Shown one piece after another: positions 27,401 through 34,416 of a stretch of DNA of 46,527 bases. The translations under genes were made by a program, and so were the position numbers. Position 1 is the first letter of the stretch, and every line of letters begins with the position of its first letter. The DNA is from Methanobacteriota archaeon. Its GTDB lineage: Archaea; Thermoplasmatota; Poseidoniia; Poseidoniales; Poseidoniaceae. The notes under the pieces are model-generated. The model searched no databases. It worked only from the letters and a program-made list of their open reading frames with translations, and had not been told where the DNA came from. Where the stretch lies: positions 1 through 46,527 of the forward strand of contig PBKJ01000025.1 in NCBI GenBank assembly GCA_002722135.1, written 5' to 3'.

Positions 27401-27472
27401 GACCACGTTCCCGCGCACGTCAACGGCTTGGCCGTCAAGCCTCGGAGTCACCTCAACGCGGACGTCGTGCAT
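24440..27472 (-). CDS. purL: FGAM synthase PurL with fused N-terminal PurS-like domains
   Basis: ATP-dependent amidation of FGAR in purine synthesis. The first 190 residues contain two PurS-like modules (MHDVRVEVTPRLDG at the start and LVITIGFKPGVTDNAG near residue 90), so the scaffold subunit is built in. The AIRS/PurM-like catalytic region follows, with THNSPSALDPYGGAMTG, GRIGADGIHGATFSS, SITDNGAGGISSS, VSGKDSMKNDYG and DCSEGGLGVALAEM. At 1010 residues it is longer than the 720-740-residue archaeal PurL because of the fusion and a duplicated core, as in long-type enzymes. There is no C-terminal glutaminase; purQ follows with a TGATG overlap. Confidence 0.95.
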   Translation of the reverse strand: MHDVRVEVTPRLDGQAVDVRGNVVKARLLQDLNLDVARVRSICGFVVRSPMDAAALGERVDDLFVDPIIELGRLGSAWLADAALFPDAPDLVITIGFKPGVTDNAGSAALDGLRTLFPEARVEGAGVATDLTYAFYGLPAGADGADIAASLHNPLIERALIQTGPGSDGWTLLGYPERPAVEAQPPATVDLEVDDETLIRLSEDGLLALNLEEMQTIRDHYRDPAVQASRTALGLPPHAPTDVELECLAQTWSEHCKHKIFAAHIHHRDEVTGEDSEIDSLFKTHIMRPTLDMQEEMPWLLSVFHDNSGVIAWDDAWSVCMKAETHNSPSALDPYGGAMTGIVGVNRDILGTGLGARPIANTDVFCFGPPDWEGDLPSNLFHPSRVLRGVHAGVRVGGNESGIPTVNGAIVFDDRYIGKPLVYCGTVGLMPATLPDGRPGHAKTAEPGDLVYMVGGRIGADGIHGATFSSLELTEDSPSSAVQIGDPITQKKMLDMLLEARDAGLIASITDNGAGGISSSIGEMAEQTGGVEIDLAAAPLKQVGLSPWEILVSESQERMTVAVHPHHAEAFEAMATVHEVEATVVATFTDDGRFLVRHGEEVVALLPLEFLHDGVPQLRLESVWSPPEHPAFVPPEDADHNALLLRLLARPNVASKEDWVRQYDHEVIAQTAVKPFVGVERDGPADAAVIAPLHGSSRGLVISNGIVPRYADIDAGAMVVAAVDEAVRNAVCVGVDVDRMAGLDNFCWPDPIVSEKTPDGRFKLAQLVRANRELERMCRAYRVPCVSGKDSMKNDYGTGPDKISIPPTMLFSLFGDHPDVRMTATSDLKREGERLYLFGRCRQELGASEVASMLSEAGEAAGIGGTVPSMDDPVAQREAYAALSAEIAAGRIRTAHDCSEGGLGVALAEMCIGGRRGAMVDLDGLGLDGADTFGQLWGESLGRIVIGVEALHEAEVCQALEQHGLTLIGLVVSGGRLVVEDGFDVLIDLEVEEMVEAWKAPLALPVGGGR

Positions 27473-27590
27473 GATGTTCCCTCGGTGCAATCCTCAGGCG
27501 CTGAGCACGCTCCTTGAACACTTTGACCGGGCACGTGAACCGGCTGGCTCGCGACAGGCGTTCAAAGATGGAGAAAAAGCGCCCTGAATC

Positions 27591-27857
27591 ATGCACCCAA
27601 AGCGTCCCGAAGACGGCGGCATCGTTTGCCCGCATTGCCTCCATGTCATGACCGGGCGAGAAGCCGAGCCTCGGGGGAAACGAGAGGTGGTGCCTGAGCA
27701 CACCGCCGATTGGCCGCGGTGGACCTTGGCCAGCATCCGAAACCCTGCAGATCCGCTCAACAAAGGTGCGGACGCCATCAAACAAGTCTGGTGTGGTGCC
27801 TGCGATGGTTTGCTGTACACCGCTTTTGTTCCGTGGCAACCAAAGCGAACGCACTGA
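27591..27857 (+). CDS. Small zinc-ribbon protein
   Basis: An 88-residue protein with two CxxC knuckles, CPHC (near residue 13) and CGAC (near residue 68), spaced as in a zinc ribbon with a long insert. There is no signal peptide or membrane helix. It is divergent from purL and meets the ZIP transporter tail-to-tail with no gap. No family recognised. The paired cysteines support a real metal-binding protein; the role is unknown. Confidence 0.6.
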   Translation: MHPKRPEDGGIVCPHCLHVMTGREAEPRGKREVVPEHTADWPRWTLASIRNPADPLNKGADAIKQVWCGACDGLLYTAFVPWQPKRTH

Positions 27858-28931
27858 TCAGTGGGCGTGGCCGATTCCCAACACCTCGGCCAAGAGAAGG
27901 AGCACCACCATGCCTCCGACGCCAGCCAGCACCAACAGCAAGTCGGTGGAACCGGTTTCGGCATCATGGACGTCGGGGAGGGTGTCCAATGCAGCGACGG
28001 AAAGCAAGGTTCCTCCGGCAAAGAGCATGGCCAAACCAATCCATGCGCTGGGAAGGCCGGAAAGCAGGAAGTAGGCCAAGACGATCATCACGGGTGTTGA
28101 TGCTGCAAAAATACCGACGTCTCTGAACACTTTCCGTTCGTCGGCGTGGTCGTTGAGGCTGAACACACCCAGGGTGAAGGCCTCGGGGAACTTGTGGATG
28201 ACCACGGCGAACACGATCAGCAAACCGGCCGCCAGATCTCCGGTCGCCGTCGCGGCACCGATGGCCAGTCCGTCCGTGGCCGCGTGAATCGTAATTCCAA
28301 TCACGGCAGACCGGGACGAACCTGTTCCGTGCGCATGGCCATGGCCGTGATGCTCATGGCCGGGACCAAAGGTCTGGAAGAGGAGCATGGACACAAAACC
28401 AAGCGCCAGTGCACCGCCCATCACCACGGCGCTCAACTCATTGTCCTCGTCGTCGTGGTGGTGATGGTCCACGTCGTCCAACAAAGCGCGGATGTCGTTG
28501 ATCGCCGTGGTGGCGTTGACCCTTCCTCCGTCGTATTGCGCAATGATGTGTTTGAGACGGTCCTCAAAGGTGGCCTCTTCCCCGTGCTCGTGGTCGCTGT
28601 GCTCCCCGTGGCCGTCGCCGTGAACGATGGAGCGAATCTCGCTCATCGCCGTTCCCGCCGTGATGGCTCCGTCGTTGTACTCGAGCATGACCAACGCCAC
28701 TGGACCGGCGAGGTCGTCCCCACTCCCGTGGGCGTGTCCGCCGCTTGCGGAGTGGAAGCCTTCGGGGATGACGACAAGCAAGGCTGAGGCGAGCAAGAGG
28801 CCGGCCGCTACCGCGGTCGCAGCACGGAGGCGGGGTTGGTGGCTGGCCAAGTTCAGCGAACTTGGAAGAAGTCCGCCAAGAAGGCCGACGATGAGGGTGA
28901 GCACTGCAAACAGCAGCGCCGCACCAAACAT
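27858..28931 (-). CDS. ZIP-family metal transporter with His-rich loops
   Basis: A 357-residue divalent metal transporter (zinc, iron or manganese) of the inner membrane. Eight hydrophobic helices are seen. The metal path is in HAATDGLAIGAA and VVIHKFPEAFTLG, the classic ZIP TM4/TM5 pair. The long loop (about residues 60-170) has clusters HGDGHGEHSDHEHG and DHHHHDDED, and another His cluster (GHEHHGHGHAHG) lies before TM4. Within the loop a stretch of about 27 residues appears twice (YNDGAITAGTAMSEIRSIV and YDGGRVNATTAINDIRALL), each ending in a His/Asp cluster. The start at 28931 has AT-rich promoter sequence 20-40 nt upstream. The divergent NikR-like gene is probably its regulator. Confidence 0.92.
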   Translation of the reverse strand: MFGAALLFAVLTLIVGLLGGLLPSSLNLASHQPRLRAATAVAAGLLLASALLVVIPEGFHSASGGHAHGSGDDLAGPVALVMLEYNDGAITAGTAMSEIRSIVHGDGHGEHSDHEHGEEATFEDRLKHIIAQYDGGRVNATTAINDIRALLDDVDHHHHDDEDNELSAVVMGGALALGFVSMLLFQTFGPGHEHHGHGHAHGTGSSRSAVIGITIHAATDGLAIGAATATGDLAAGLLIVFAVVIHKFPEAFTLGVFSLNDHADERKVFRDVGIFAASTPVMIVLAYFLLSGLPSAWIGLAMLFAGGTLLSVAALDTLPDVHDAETGSTDLLLVLAGVGGMVVLLLLAEVLGIGHAH

Positions 28932-28943
28932 GGTGCAAGCGCC

Positions 28944-28974
28944 GTAATTATGCTTAAGTGGATTGTTATTAAAC
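28944..28974 (-). promoter_or_regulatory. AT-rich promoter of the ZIP transporter
   Basis: Minus-strand TTTAATAA (28966-28973) and TTAAGCATAATT (28944-28955) lie 12-42 nt before the start codon in otherwise GC-rich sequence. Either could be the TATA box; the first gives a short leader, the second an almost leaderless message. Confidence 0.45.
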
Positions 28975-29045
28975 AACGGGCGTCTTGAGGCTCCGTTTGA
29001 TTCTGGCGTTCGCTCAGCGGCCAGGCCCGGGGTGGTTATGTGGGC

Positions 29046-29092
29046 CGAATCTGTCCAGTGGGCTCTCGCTGTTCGGACATTCGCCTATTAAT
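29046..29092 (+). promoter_or_regulatory. Imperfect inverted repeat and TATA-like box before nikR-like gene
   Basis: CGAAT-CT-GTCC (29046-29056) is mirrored by GGACATTCG (29075-29083), with TGTCC and GGACA 18 nt apart. NikR-type operators have half-sites about 16 nt apart, so this fits a ribbon-helix-helix tetramer site. CTATTAAT (29085-29092) follows and is about 25 nt before the ATG at 29113, a TATA box for a leaderless transcript. Bound repressor would cover the promoter. Autoregulation and control of the ZIP gene are inference. Confidence 0.4.
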
Positions 29093-29112
29093 CAGAAGCC
29101 CGTCCGCGGGTC

Positions 29113-29532
29113 ATGGCGAAGGTCCTCTCCTTCAGCGTCGACGATGATTTGGACATGGAAGGGTTGGTCCAAAAGGCAGGTTATCGGAACCGCAGCCGCT
29201 TCTTGAGGGACGCCGCCACGCACTATGCTGAGGTTTTGTCGAGCGGAGATCTTGTCGATCGCCCAGCGGAAGAGTCGGTGGAAGGGACGTTGGTGTTGTA
29301 CTACCAACACACCGTCGCCGAAAAGCTCCCTGATTTTCGCCACCATTCGGACATCAGCCTCATCTCCTCGACACACGCGTGCATGACCGACAGCCACACG
29401 TGCGTGGACACCCTCCATTTGTCAGGGAAAGTTGGAACCATTCGGGATGCCGTGGAAGGGTTGCGCCGCCTCGAAGGTGTGGACCGCGTGGCCTTTGTGG
29501 CCGCGCCGACCCGTGAAGAAGGCTGTTGCTGA
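29113..29532 (+). CDS. NikR-like ribbon-helix-helix metal-responsive regulator
   Basis: A 139-residue DNA-binding protein. Residues 1-45 form a ribbon-helix-helix (VLSFSVDDDLDMEGL, then GYRNRSRFLRDAATHYAE). Residues 60-135 form an ACT-like metal-binding domain with HHSDIS, STHACM and SHTCVDTLHLSG, in the order of NikR. In E. coli NikR the site is H76, H87, H89, C95; here the third position looks like Cys (THAC), and extra His and Cys are nearby, so the metal preference may differ from nickel. The gene is divergent from the ZIP transporter and likely represses it when metal is plentiful. Confidence 0.83.
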   Translation: MAKVLSFSVDDDLDMEGLVQKAGYRNRSRFLRDAATHYAEVLSSGDLVDRPAEESVEGTLVLYYQHTVAEKLPDFRHHSDISLISSTHACMTDSHTCVDTLHLSGKVGTIRDAVEGLRRLEGVDRVAFVAAPTREEGCC

Positions 29533-29598
29533 ACCTTCCAGTGGCCTCCGTTGTTGGACGACCTTGTCCTCGGATCAAAACCAGCGGTCGCGTATGGC

Positions 29599-30150
29599 TC
29601 AAAATTCTGGGAAATACTTCCGCGTGTACGTCGCGGCGTCTTCGTCGCTGTAACCCTGCTCGATGAGGTTTGCATGGTACGCGAGGGCTTCGGGGTCTTG
29701 TGCAGAAGGGGTTTCCATCGTCTCAGAAACGAGAGTGGGTTGCTCGGGCTCATCGTCATCCCCCCGTTCCTCGGCTTGTCGTGCCGCCACGCGCAGGGTC
29801 AACATGAGCGAGCCGATGCCCAAGAACACCACCAGTCCCACAATGAGGACGAAGTCGAGTGCGTCGCGGAACGTGCCCTCGGGTGCGTCGTCTGCGGAGG
29901 ATTGGCTTTCGTCGTCCACGACAGGCGGAGTGAATGCGAACGTTCCTTCGTGGAGGACGGTGACAGGGCCCAGTTCATGGGATGCGGTCATGCTCCACGA
30001 CACGTTCCACGCCACCGTAGATCGGTGGGCTTCGTTGTACTGGATGAAGGCGGGATTGGCTTCCCAGATGGTCCACTCCACTCCGGGTTGGATGGTGCGG
30101 TTCCACCTTTCCTCGGCGCCGTCAACGGTGGTCTGCCACGTCAACCGCAC
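29599..30150 (-). CDS. Membrane protein with Ig-like ectodomain-type sequence and one TM
   Basis: About 183 residues starting at GTG 30150, 16 nt past the uvrA stop. Residues 1-90 read like an extracellular beta domain (many Trp, Thr and Val, two N-glycosylation sequons NRT and NVS). A membrane helix lies at about residues 100-125 (FVLIVGLVVFLGIGSLMLTL), followed by an acidic linker and a helical tail. No signal peptide is visible with this start. The frame is open only 12 codons further into uvrA. Family not recognised. Confidence 0.6.
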   Translation of the reverse strand: MRLTWQTTVDGAEERWNRTIQPGVEWTIWEANPAFIQYNEAHRSTVAWNVSWSMTASHELGPVTVLHEGTFAFTPPVVDDESQSSADDAPEGTFRDALDFVLIVGLVVFLGIGSLMLTLRVAARQAEERGDDDEPEQPTLVSETMETPSAQDPEALAYHANLIEQGYSDEDAATYTRKYFPEF

Positions 30151-30166
30151 CGGCCTAAATGTTCGC

Positions 30167-33109
30167 TCAGGACAGCAGCCCGGCAAGGAATTGGCCGGTG
30201 TAGCTGGACGGGGTCGCTGCGATGTCTTCGGGCGTGCCCGTGGCGACCACGGTTCCTCCCCTTCCCCCCCCTTCTGGTCCGAGATCGATGACGTGGTCGG
30301 CGCACTTCACCACGTCGAGATGGTGTTCGATGACGACCACGGTGTGGCCTTTCCCACGCAATTCAAGCAGCACGTCCACGAGTTTCTGCACGTCACTGAA
30401 CGAGAGGCCGGTGGTCGGCTCGTCAAGGATGTAGACGGTGTGCCGATTGGGTGGACGGCGCAATTCGCTGGCCAGCTTCACCCGCTGCGCTTCGCCGCCC
30501 GAGAGGGTCGTGGCGGGTTGGCCGAGGCGAATGTAATCCAAACCGACGGCCGAGAGCGTCGCGAGGGTCCGATGGATCTTGCGGTGGTTGGCGAAGAACT
30601 CCACTGCTTCACCGACAGGCATCTGCAGCACGTCGTGAATGGTCTTGCCTTTCCACGTGACTTCGAGGCATTCCCTGGTGTACCGCTTGCCTTCGCAGTT
30701 GTCGCAGGTGATCCAGACGTCTGGAAGGAAGTTCATCTCGAGTTTGATCGAGCCTCCGCCCTTGCACGCCTCGCAGCGGCCTCCCTTCACGTTGAACGAG
30801 AAGGTCCCAGGCGTGTACCCACGCTCCTTGGCCAAGGTGGTCTTGGAGAAGAGGCTTCGAATCTCATCGAAGACCTTCGTGTAGGTGGCTGGATTGGAGC
30901 GGGGCGTGCGACCGATGGGCGACTGGTCGATGATGATGGCTTTGTCCACTTTTTCGAGTCCTTCGATGGCCTTGTGCTTCCCCGGCACGGCTTCTGCGTT
31001 GTGCAGGTGCCGTTGGAGGGCAGGGGCGAGGATGCCTGAAATCAAGGAGGACTTACCGGACCCTGACACGCCGGTCACCGTGGTCAGAAGACCGAGGGGG
31101 ACGTCCACATCGATGCTCTGGAGGTTGTTGTGGGCGGCACCCTTGATGCGCAAACGATGGCCGCGCTTTGCTTTCGTCCGCTTCTCTGGGACCTCGATGC
31201 TTCGTCGGCCGGCCAGGTAGTCGCCGGTCACCGACCCTTCCGTGGCCATGACCTCCTCGGGTGGACCGTTGGCCACGATGGCCCCGCCCTCAAGGCCAGC
31301 TCCCGGGCCGAGGTCGCACAGCCAATCGGCTTGGCGGAGCGTGTCTTCGTCGTGTTCGACCACCACGAGGGTGTTGCCGAGGTCGGACAATTCCCGCAGC
31401 GTTTCGAGCAAGCGCTCGTTGTCGCGTTGGTGCAGACCGATGGACGGTTCGTCAAGCACGTACATCACACCCGTCAGACGCGAGCCGATTTGGGTGGCCA
31501 GTCGGATCCGCTGGCTTTCACCGCCCGACAAGGTGTTCGCGCGTCGGTCCAAGGTCAGGTAATCGAGCCCAACGCTGTCCAAGAAACTGAGACGTGACTC
31601 GATCTCCTTGAGGATCTCGCGTCCGATGAACAGGCTACGCTCATCGAGCACTTCGGCGCTGTCGGCCCACGCTTCGGGTGGACCTGCTTCAGCATCGGGC
31701 CACCACGCGCGGACCAAGGCCAGCGCTTCGTGAACCGCAGCCATGGAAATTTCCGGCAAACGAAGGCCGCCCACCGTGACGCTCCGCGCCGCCGGGTTGA
31801 GCTTCTCTCCATGGCATGACGGGCATGGGAGGTCGGTCATGCACGCGATGAGGCGCGCTCGAGTGCGCTCGGACGTGGTCTCGGTGTAGGTCTTCTCGAG
31901 GCGAGCGATGATGCCCTCCCAGGGCCGGTTCATCTGGTAGACCGAGCCGTTGTCCGACTCGAAGTGGAAGTGGATGACCGTGGAGCCCGAGCCGTGTAGC
32001 AAAATGTCCCGATGGTCCTCGTCGAGCAAGTCGAACGGCGTCCGCGTCGGGATGCCGTAGTGTTCAGCGACCTGAATCATGAGGCGCTTGTACCAGGCCG
32101 GCGACATCGATTGACGCCATGGGAGCACGGCACCTTGCTCGATGGTCAGGGTGCCGTCCACCACCAGGTCTTCGCTGAAACGTCGCTGCACGCCAATGCC
32201 TTGGCAATCGGGGCACGCGCCGAGCGGCGAATTGAACGAAAAGACGCGGGGGGAAAGTTCGGGCATGAAGGCCCCGTGTTCTGGACACGCGAAATCTTCC
32301 GACCATGCGATGGTCTCGCCGGCGGGTGTTGAGCGCGCACGGCTGCCTTCGCTCAATTCGGCATCGTCATCTGGAGCCTCGAGGCTCTCCACCTGCACGC
32401 TGCCTGAGCCCAGACGGAGTGCTTGTTCGACCGCTTCGGTCAAGCGCTGACGTCGGTCGCGGGTGCAGCGAAGTCGATCGATGCGCACGTCGACGTCGTG
32501 GCGGTAGGCCTTGTCCAAGGTCGGCGGGGCTTCGAAATCGGCCTCGTGACCGTTGACCCGTCCAGCCAACAGCCCCTGTTCGACGAGTTGGCGGAAGAGG
32601 TCCGCATGGGTGCCTTTTCGTGCACGCACCACGGGACTCCACACCGCCACAGCGTGACCCTCCAAGTGCCAGAGGACGTCGTCCACGATCTCCTGAACGG
32701 TGCGCCGCGCCACTTCGCGCCCACATTCTGGGCAGTGGGGCTTGCCCACGCGGGCCCAAAGCAGGCGGAGGTAATCCTGAATCTCCGTGACCGTGGCCAC
32801 GGTGGAGCGAGGGTTGTGCGAACCCTGCTTTTGATCGATGGAGATGGCCGGAGAGAGCCCCTCGATGCCGTCGCAGTCGGCTTTCTTCATCTGCCCGATG
32901 AATTGCCGTGCGTAGGAGGAAAGCGATTCCACGTACCGACGCTGCCCCTCAGCATACAGCGTGTCGAAGGCCAAGGAGGATTTTCCCGAGCCAGAAACGC
33001 CGCTCACGACGACGAAGCAGCCGCGTGGGAGGCGTACGTCAACATCTTGCAGGTTATGCGTCCGTGCCCCACGGACCTCAATCCATCCTGCATCGCCGGG
33101 ATTGGACAT
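30167..33109 (-). CDS. uvrA: UvrA, nucleotide excision repair ATPase
   Basis: DNA-damage sensor of the bacterial-type UvrABC system. 980 residues, slightly longer than bacterial UvrA (about 940). Two ABC ATPase modules: Walker [15 protein letters not shown] near residue 35 and [14 protein letters not shown] near residue 665; signatures [14 protein letters not shown] and [14 protein letters not shown]; zinc knuckles [20 protein letters not shown] and CDNCEGKRY. uvrB and uvrC are not in the window. Marine Group II and some other archaea carry this system, probably by old transfer from bacteria. It ends 16 nt before the downstream membrane-protein start. Confidence 0.97.
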   Translation of the reverse strand: MSNPGDAGWIEVRGARTHNLQDVDVRLPRGCFVVVSGVSGSGKSSLAFDTLYAEGQRRYVESLSSYARQFIGQMKKADCDGIEGLSPAISIDQKQGSHNPRSTVATVTEIQDYLRLLWARVGKPHCPECGREVARRTVQEIVDDVLWHLEGHAVAVWSPVVRARKGTHADLFRQLVEQGLLAGRVNGHEADFEAPPTLDKAYRHDVDVRIDRLRCTRDRRQRLTEAVEQALRLGSGSVQVESLEAPDDDAELSEGSRARSTPAGETIAWSEDFACPEHGAFMPELSPRVFSFNSPLGACPDCQGIGVQRRFSEDLVVDGTLTIEQGAVLPWRQSMSPAWYKRLMIQVAEHYGIPTRTPFDLLDEDHRDILLHGSGSTVIHFHFESDNGSVYQMNRPWEGIIARLEKTYTETTSERTRARLIACMTDLPCPSCHGEKLNPAARSVTVGGLRLPEISMAAVHEALALVRAWWPDAEAGPPEAWADSAEVLDERSLFIGREILKEIESRLSFLDSVGLDYLTLDRRANTLSGGESQRIRLATQIGSRLTGVMYVLDEPSIGLHQRDNERLLETLRELSDLGNTLVVVEHDEDTLRQADWLCDLGPGAGLEGGAIVANGPPEEVMATEGSVTGDYLAGRRSIEVPEKRTKAKRGHRLRIKGAAHNNLQSIDVDVPLGLLTTVTGVSGSGKSSLISGILAPALQRHLHNAEAVPGKHKAIEGLEKVDKAIIIDQSPIGRTPRSNPATYTKVFDEIRSLFSKTTLAKERGYTPGTFSFNVKGGRCEACKGGGSIKLEMNFLPDVWITCDNCEGKRYTRECLEVTWKGKTIHDVLQMPVGEAVEFFANHRKIHRTLATLSAVGLDYIRLGQPATTLSGGEAQRVKLASELRRPPNRHTVYILDEPTTGLSFSDVQKLVDVLLELRGKGHTVVVIEHHLDVVKCADHVIDLGPEGGGRGGTVVATGTPEDIAATPSSYTGQFLAGLLS

Positions 33110-33159
33110 GGTCCTCGAGCGAGGTTCTGGTCAACGGTTCTTGAATCCCTGCCTATCGC

Positions 33160-34056
33160 TCAGGTCACGAAGGGAACGGGGGCTTCGAAACGAACGGGTT
33201 CTTCCGACTCAGGATGGAGGAATTCCAAGGCGAAGGCATGCAGGGCGACGCGCCCCAGTGGATCCGCCGTCGCTCCATGCAAAGCGTCGCCGACGATGGG
33301 GCAGCCCAATTTCCGCATCGCCATCCGGATTTGGTGACGGCGTCCGGTTTCGATGAGCAATTCCACATCGGCCACCAAACCGTCTTCATCGAGGACGCGG
33401 TAGTGCGTGATGGCTTCACGTGCGCCGCGGAATCCTGACTTGACCTCCCGCACGTTCAGATGGCTGTCTTCCACCAGATGTGCGACGACCGTGCCGTGTT
33501 CGGCCTCGGGACAGCCTTCGGTCAAGGCACGGTAGATGCGGTGCACGTTGCGGTCCGCAAATTGCCGTTGCAGGTCATCCTTGTGACGGGCGTGGCGGGC
33601 GAAGACCATGACGCCAGAGGTTTCGCGATCCAAGCGGTGCACGACGTGCACCCAAGCGCGCTCACCGTGGTTGGCACGAACGTGAGCCACGCAGCGGCTG
33701 TGAAGCGTGTCGTCCTCCATCTTGTTCGTCGCGACAGAAAGCAGGCCCGGAGGCTTGTTGACCACCAGGATGGTTTCGTCCTCGAAAAGCACGTCGAGTT
33801 TGGGTCCTTTCTGTTTCTTGGAGGGTGCGGGGTGCTCGTCTGCGGCCGTGACGCGCGCCACCACTTCAACACGCTGCCCCGGTGTGAGATCGGCCTTCGC
33901 GGCGTGAACGGTCGCGCCGTCCACCTGAACACGGCCCTGGGTCAGCATGCGCCGAAGGGTACCGGTCGAACTGTCGGGGTGGATGCGCCGAAGGGCGTCG
34001 AGGAGGACCTCGCCGTCCTGCGCCTCTGTGCCCGGCATGCATGGACATCGTGGCAT
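33160..34056 (-). CDS. RluA-family pseudouridine synthase with S4 domain
   Basis: Converts uridine to pseudouridine in RNA (rRNA or tRNA). The N-terminal S4 RNA-binding domain (about residues 15-75) is followed by LVVNKPPGLLSV and the catalytic stretch VVHRLDRETSGVMVFAR (Asp near residue 138), then IETGRRHQIRMAMRKLGCPIVGD, all typical of RluA/RluD. 298 residues is near the usual length. The start is ATG 34056; a second ATG at 34038 is possible. It transcribes away from the structured-RNA/tRNA unit and shares the AT-rich divergent promoter with it. The RNA target is unknown. Confidence 0.93.
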   Translation of the reverse strand: MPRCPCMPGTEAQDGEVLLDALRRIHPDSSTGTLRRMLTQGRVQVDGATVHAAKADLTPGQRVEVVARVTAADEHPAPSKKQKGPKLDVLFEDETILVVNKPPGLLSVATNKMEDDTLHSRCVAHVRANHGERAWVHVVHRLDRETSGVMVFARHARHKDDLQRQFADRNVHRIYRALTEGCPEAEHGTVVAHLVEDSHLNVREVKSGFRGAREAITHYRVLDEDGLVADVELLIETGRRHQIRMAMRKLGCPIVGDALHGATADPLGRVALHAFALEFLHPESEEPVRFEAPVPFVT

Positions 34057-34095
34057 TGGGGATGAGGCATCCGGTGCAAACCGGTGTGCATGATT

Positions 34096-34122
34096 TCACT
34101 TAATGTTGAAATAATCTCGCCG
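34096..34122. promoter_or_regulatory. AT-rich divergent promoter (pseudouridine synthase / RNA-tRNA unit)
   Basis: A run near CACTTAATGTTGAAATAATCT is far more AT-rich than its surroundings. On the minus strand TTAAGTGAAATC could serve the pseudouridine synthase at 34056. On the plus strand GAAATAATC could drive the rightward RNA/tRNA transcript, with a start near 34140. A 6-bp hairpin (CTGTCC/GGACAG, 34133-34148) lies at that predicted start. Confidence 0.45.
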
Positions 34123-34156
34123 GAGAATGCTTCTGTCCGCCCGGACAGGAGATGAA

Positions 34157-34309
34157 CCATGGCCAAACAACCCACAGAACCTCAGCACCACGTGCTGAGG
34201 ACGGTGTTTGGTCCGTGGCATCGTCGTCGTTTCGATTGACGTCGATGCGTCGCCCCTGCTGGGCGACACCCACAGAAGGCCAAGACCATCCTGGGATGCC
34301 GTGGCCTTC
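34157..34309 (+). ncRNA. Candidate structured non-coding RNA: four consecutive stem-loops
   Basis: Direct base pairing seen, in order. (A) 34157-34218: CCATGG-CCAAACA (34157-34169) pairs with TGTTTGG-U-CCGTGG (34205-34218), 13 bp with one bulged U; inside is an asymmetric loop (10 and 4 nt) and a perfect 9-bp stem CCTCAGCAC/GTGCTGAGG (34180-34200). (B) 34218-34248: GCATCG/CGATGC, a U-U mismatch, then CGTC/GACG. (C) 34249-34267: GTCGCCC/GGGCGAC with a 5-nt loop. (D) 34275-34309: GAAGGCCA/TGGCCTTC enclosing a small CATC/GATG hairpin. Little convincing coding sequence covers it. It ends 7 nt before the tRNA, so it may be its leader or a separate RNA. It does not match SRP RNA, RNase P RNA or 5S rRNA features I know. 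Confidence 0.55.
34171..34278 (+). repeat. Direct repeat CCCACAGAA, two copies
   Basis: CCCACAGAA occurs at 34171-34179 and again at 34270-34278. The first copy lies in the internal loop of stem-loop A, directly before its inner stem; the second runs into the 5' strand of stem D. The spacing is 99 nt. It may be a shared protein- or RNA-binding motif. Confidence 0.5.
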
Positions 34310-34316
34310 ACTTCAG

Positions 34317-34391
34317 GGGGGCATGGTGTAATGGAGAGCACAGCAGGCTGCGAAGCTGCAGATCCGGGTTCGATTCCCGGTGCCCCTTCCA
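34317..34391 (+). tRNA. tRNA-Arg (anticodon GCG), CCA encoded
   Basis: Cloverleaf: acceptor GGGGGCA/TGCCCCT (first pair G-U), D-arm GTGT/GCAC with loop AATGGAGA (G18-G19 present), anticodon arm GCAGG-CTGCGAA-GCTGC, 4-nt variable loop AGAT, T-arm CCGGG-TTCGATT-CCCGG, U73 and a genomic CCA (34389-34391). The anticodon at positions 34-36 is GCG, reading CGC. A20 in the D-loop and C35 are known arginine identity elements in bacteria, and A15-U48 can form the Levitt pair. Oddities: a G-G mismatch at 31-39, G1-U72, and U73. It may be a weakly active or transferred tRNA. No intron is needed. Confidence 0.8.
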
Positions 34392-34400
34392 CTCACGACA

Positions 34401-34409
34401 CAAAGGAGG
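34401..34409 (+). promoter_or_regulatory. Perfect Shine-Dalgarno site 25 nt from tRNA end
   Basis: CAAAGGAGG (core AAGGAGG) lies 7-8 nt before the ATG at 34417 and 10 nt past the tRNA CCA. It is the strongest ribosome-binding site in the window, where most genes have weak or no such sites. It sets the start of the next gene and implies the mRNA is released by tRNA 3' processing. Confidence 0.7.
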
Positions 34410-34416
34410 AACTGCA

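Noticed and set aside
34195-34218. CTGAGGA resembling the hammerhead ribozyme core
   Set aside because: It lies inside a perfect stem and no GAAA and stem III arrangement follows; the match is by chance.
34317-34391. Reading the tRNA as tRNA-Cys (U73, nearby CTGCAGA)
   Set aside because: That loop would require pairing that overlaps the T-arm; the GCG loop gives the better cloverleaf and A20 supports arginine.
34317-34391. tRNA as an integration site for a virus or genomic island
   Set aside because: No integrase, no repeated 3' tRNA end and no other mobile genes within the window.
34096-34392. Minus-strand open frame of 98 codons through the tRNA and structured RNA
   Set aside because: It is the antisense of the tRNA; such frames commonly appear on the reverse strand of tRNA genes. 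Its codons fall in the paired stems.
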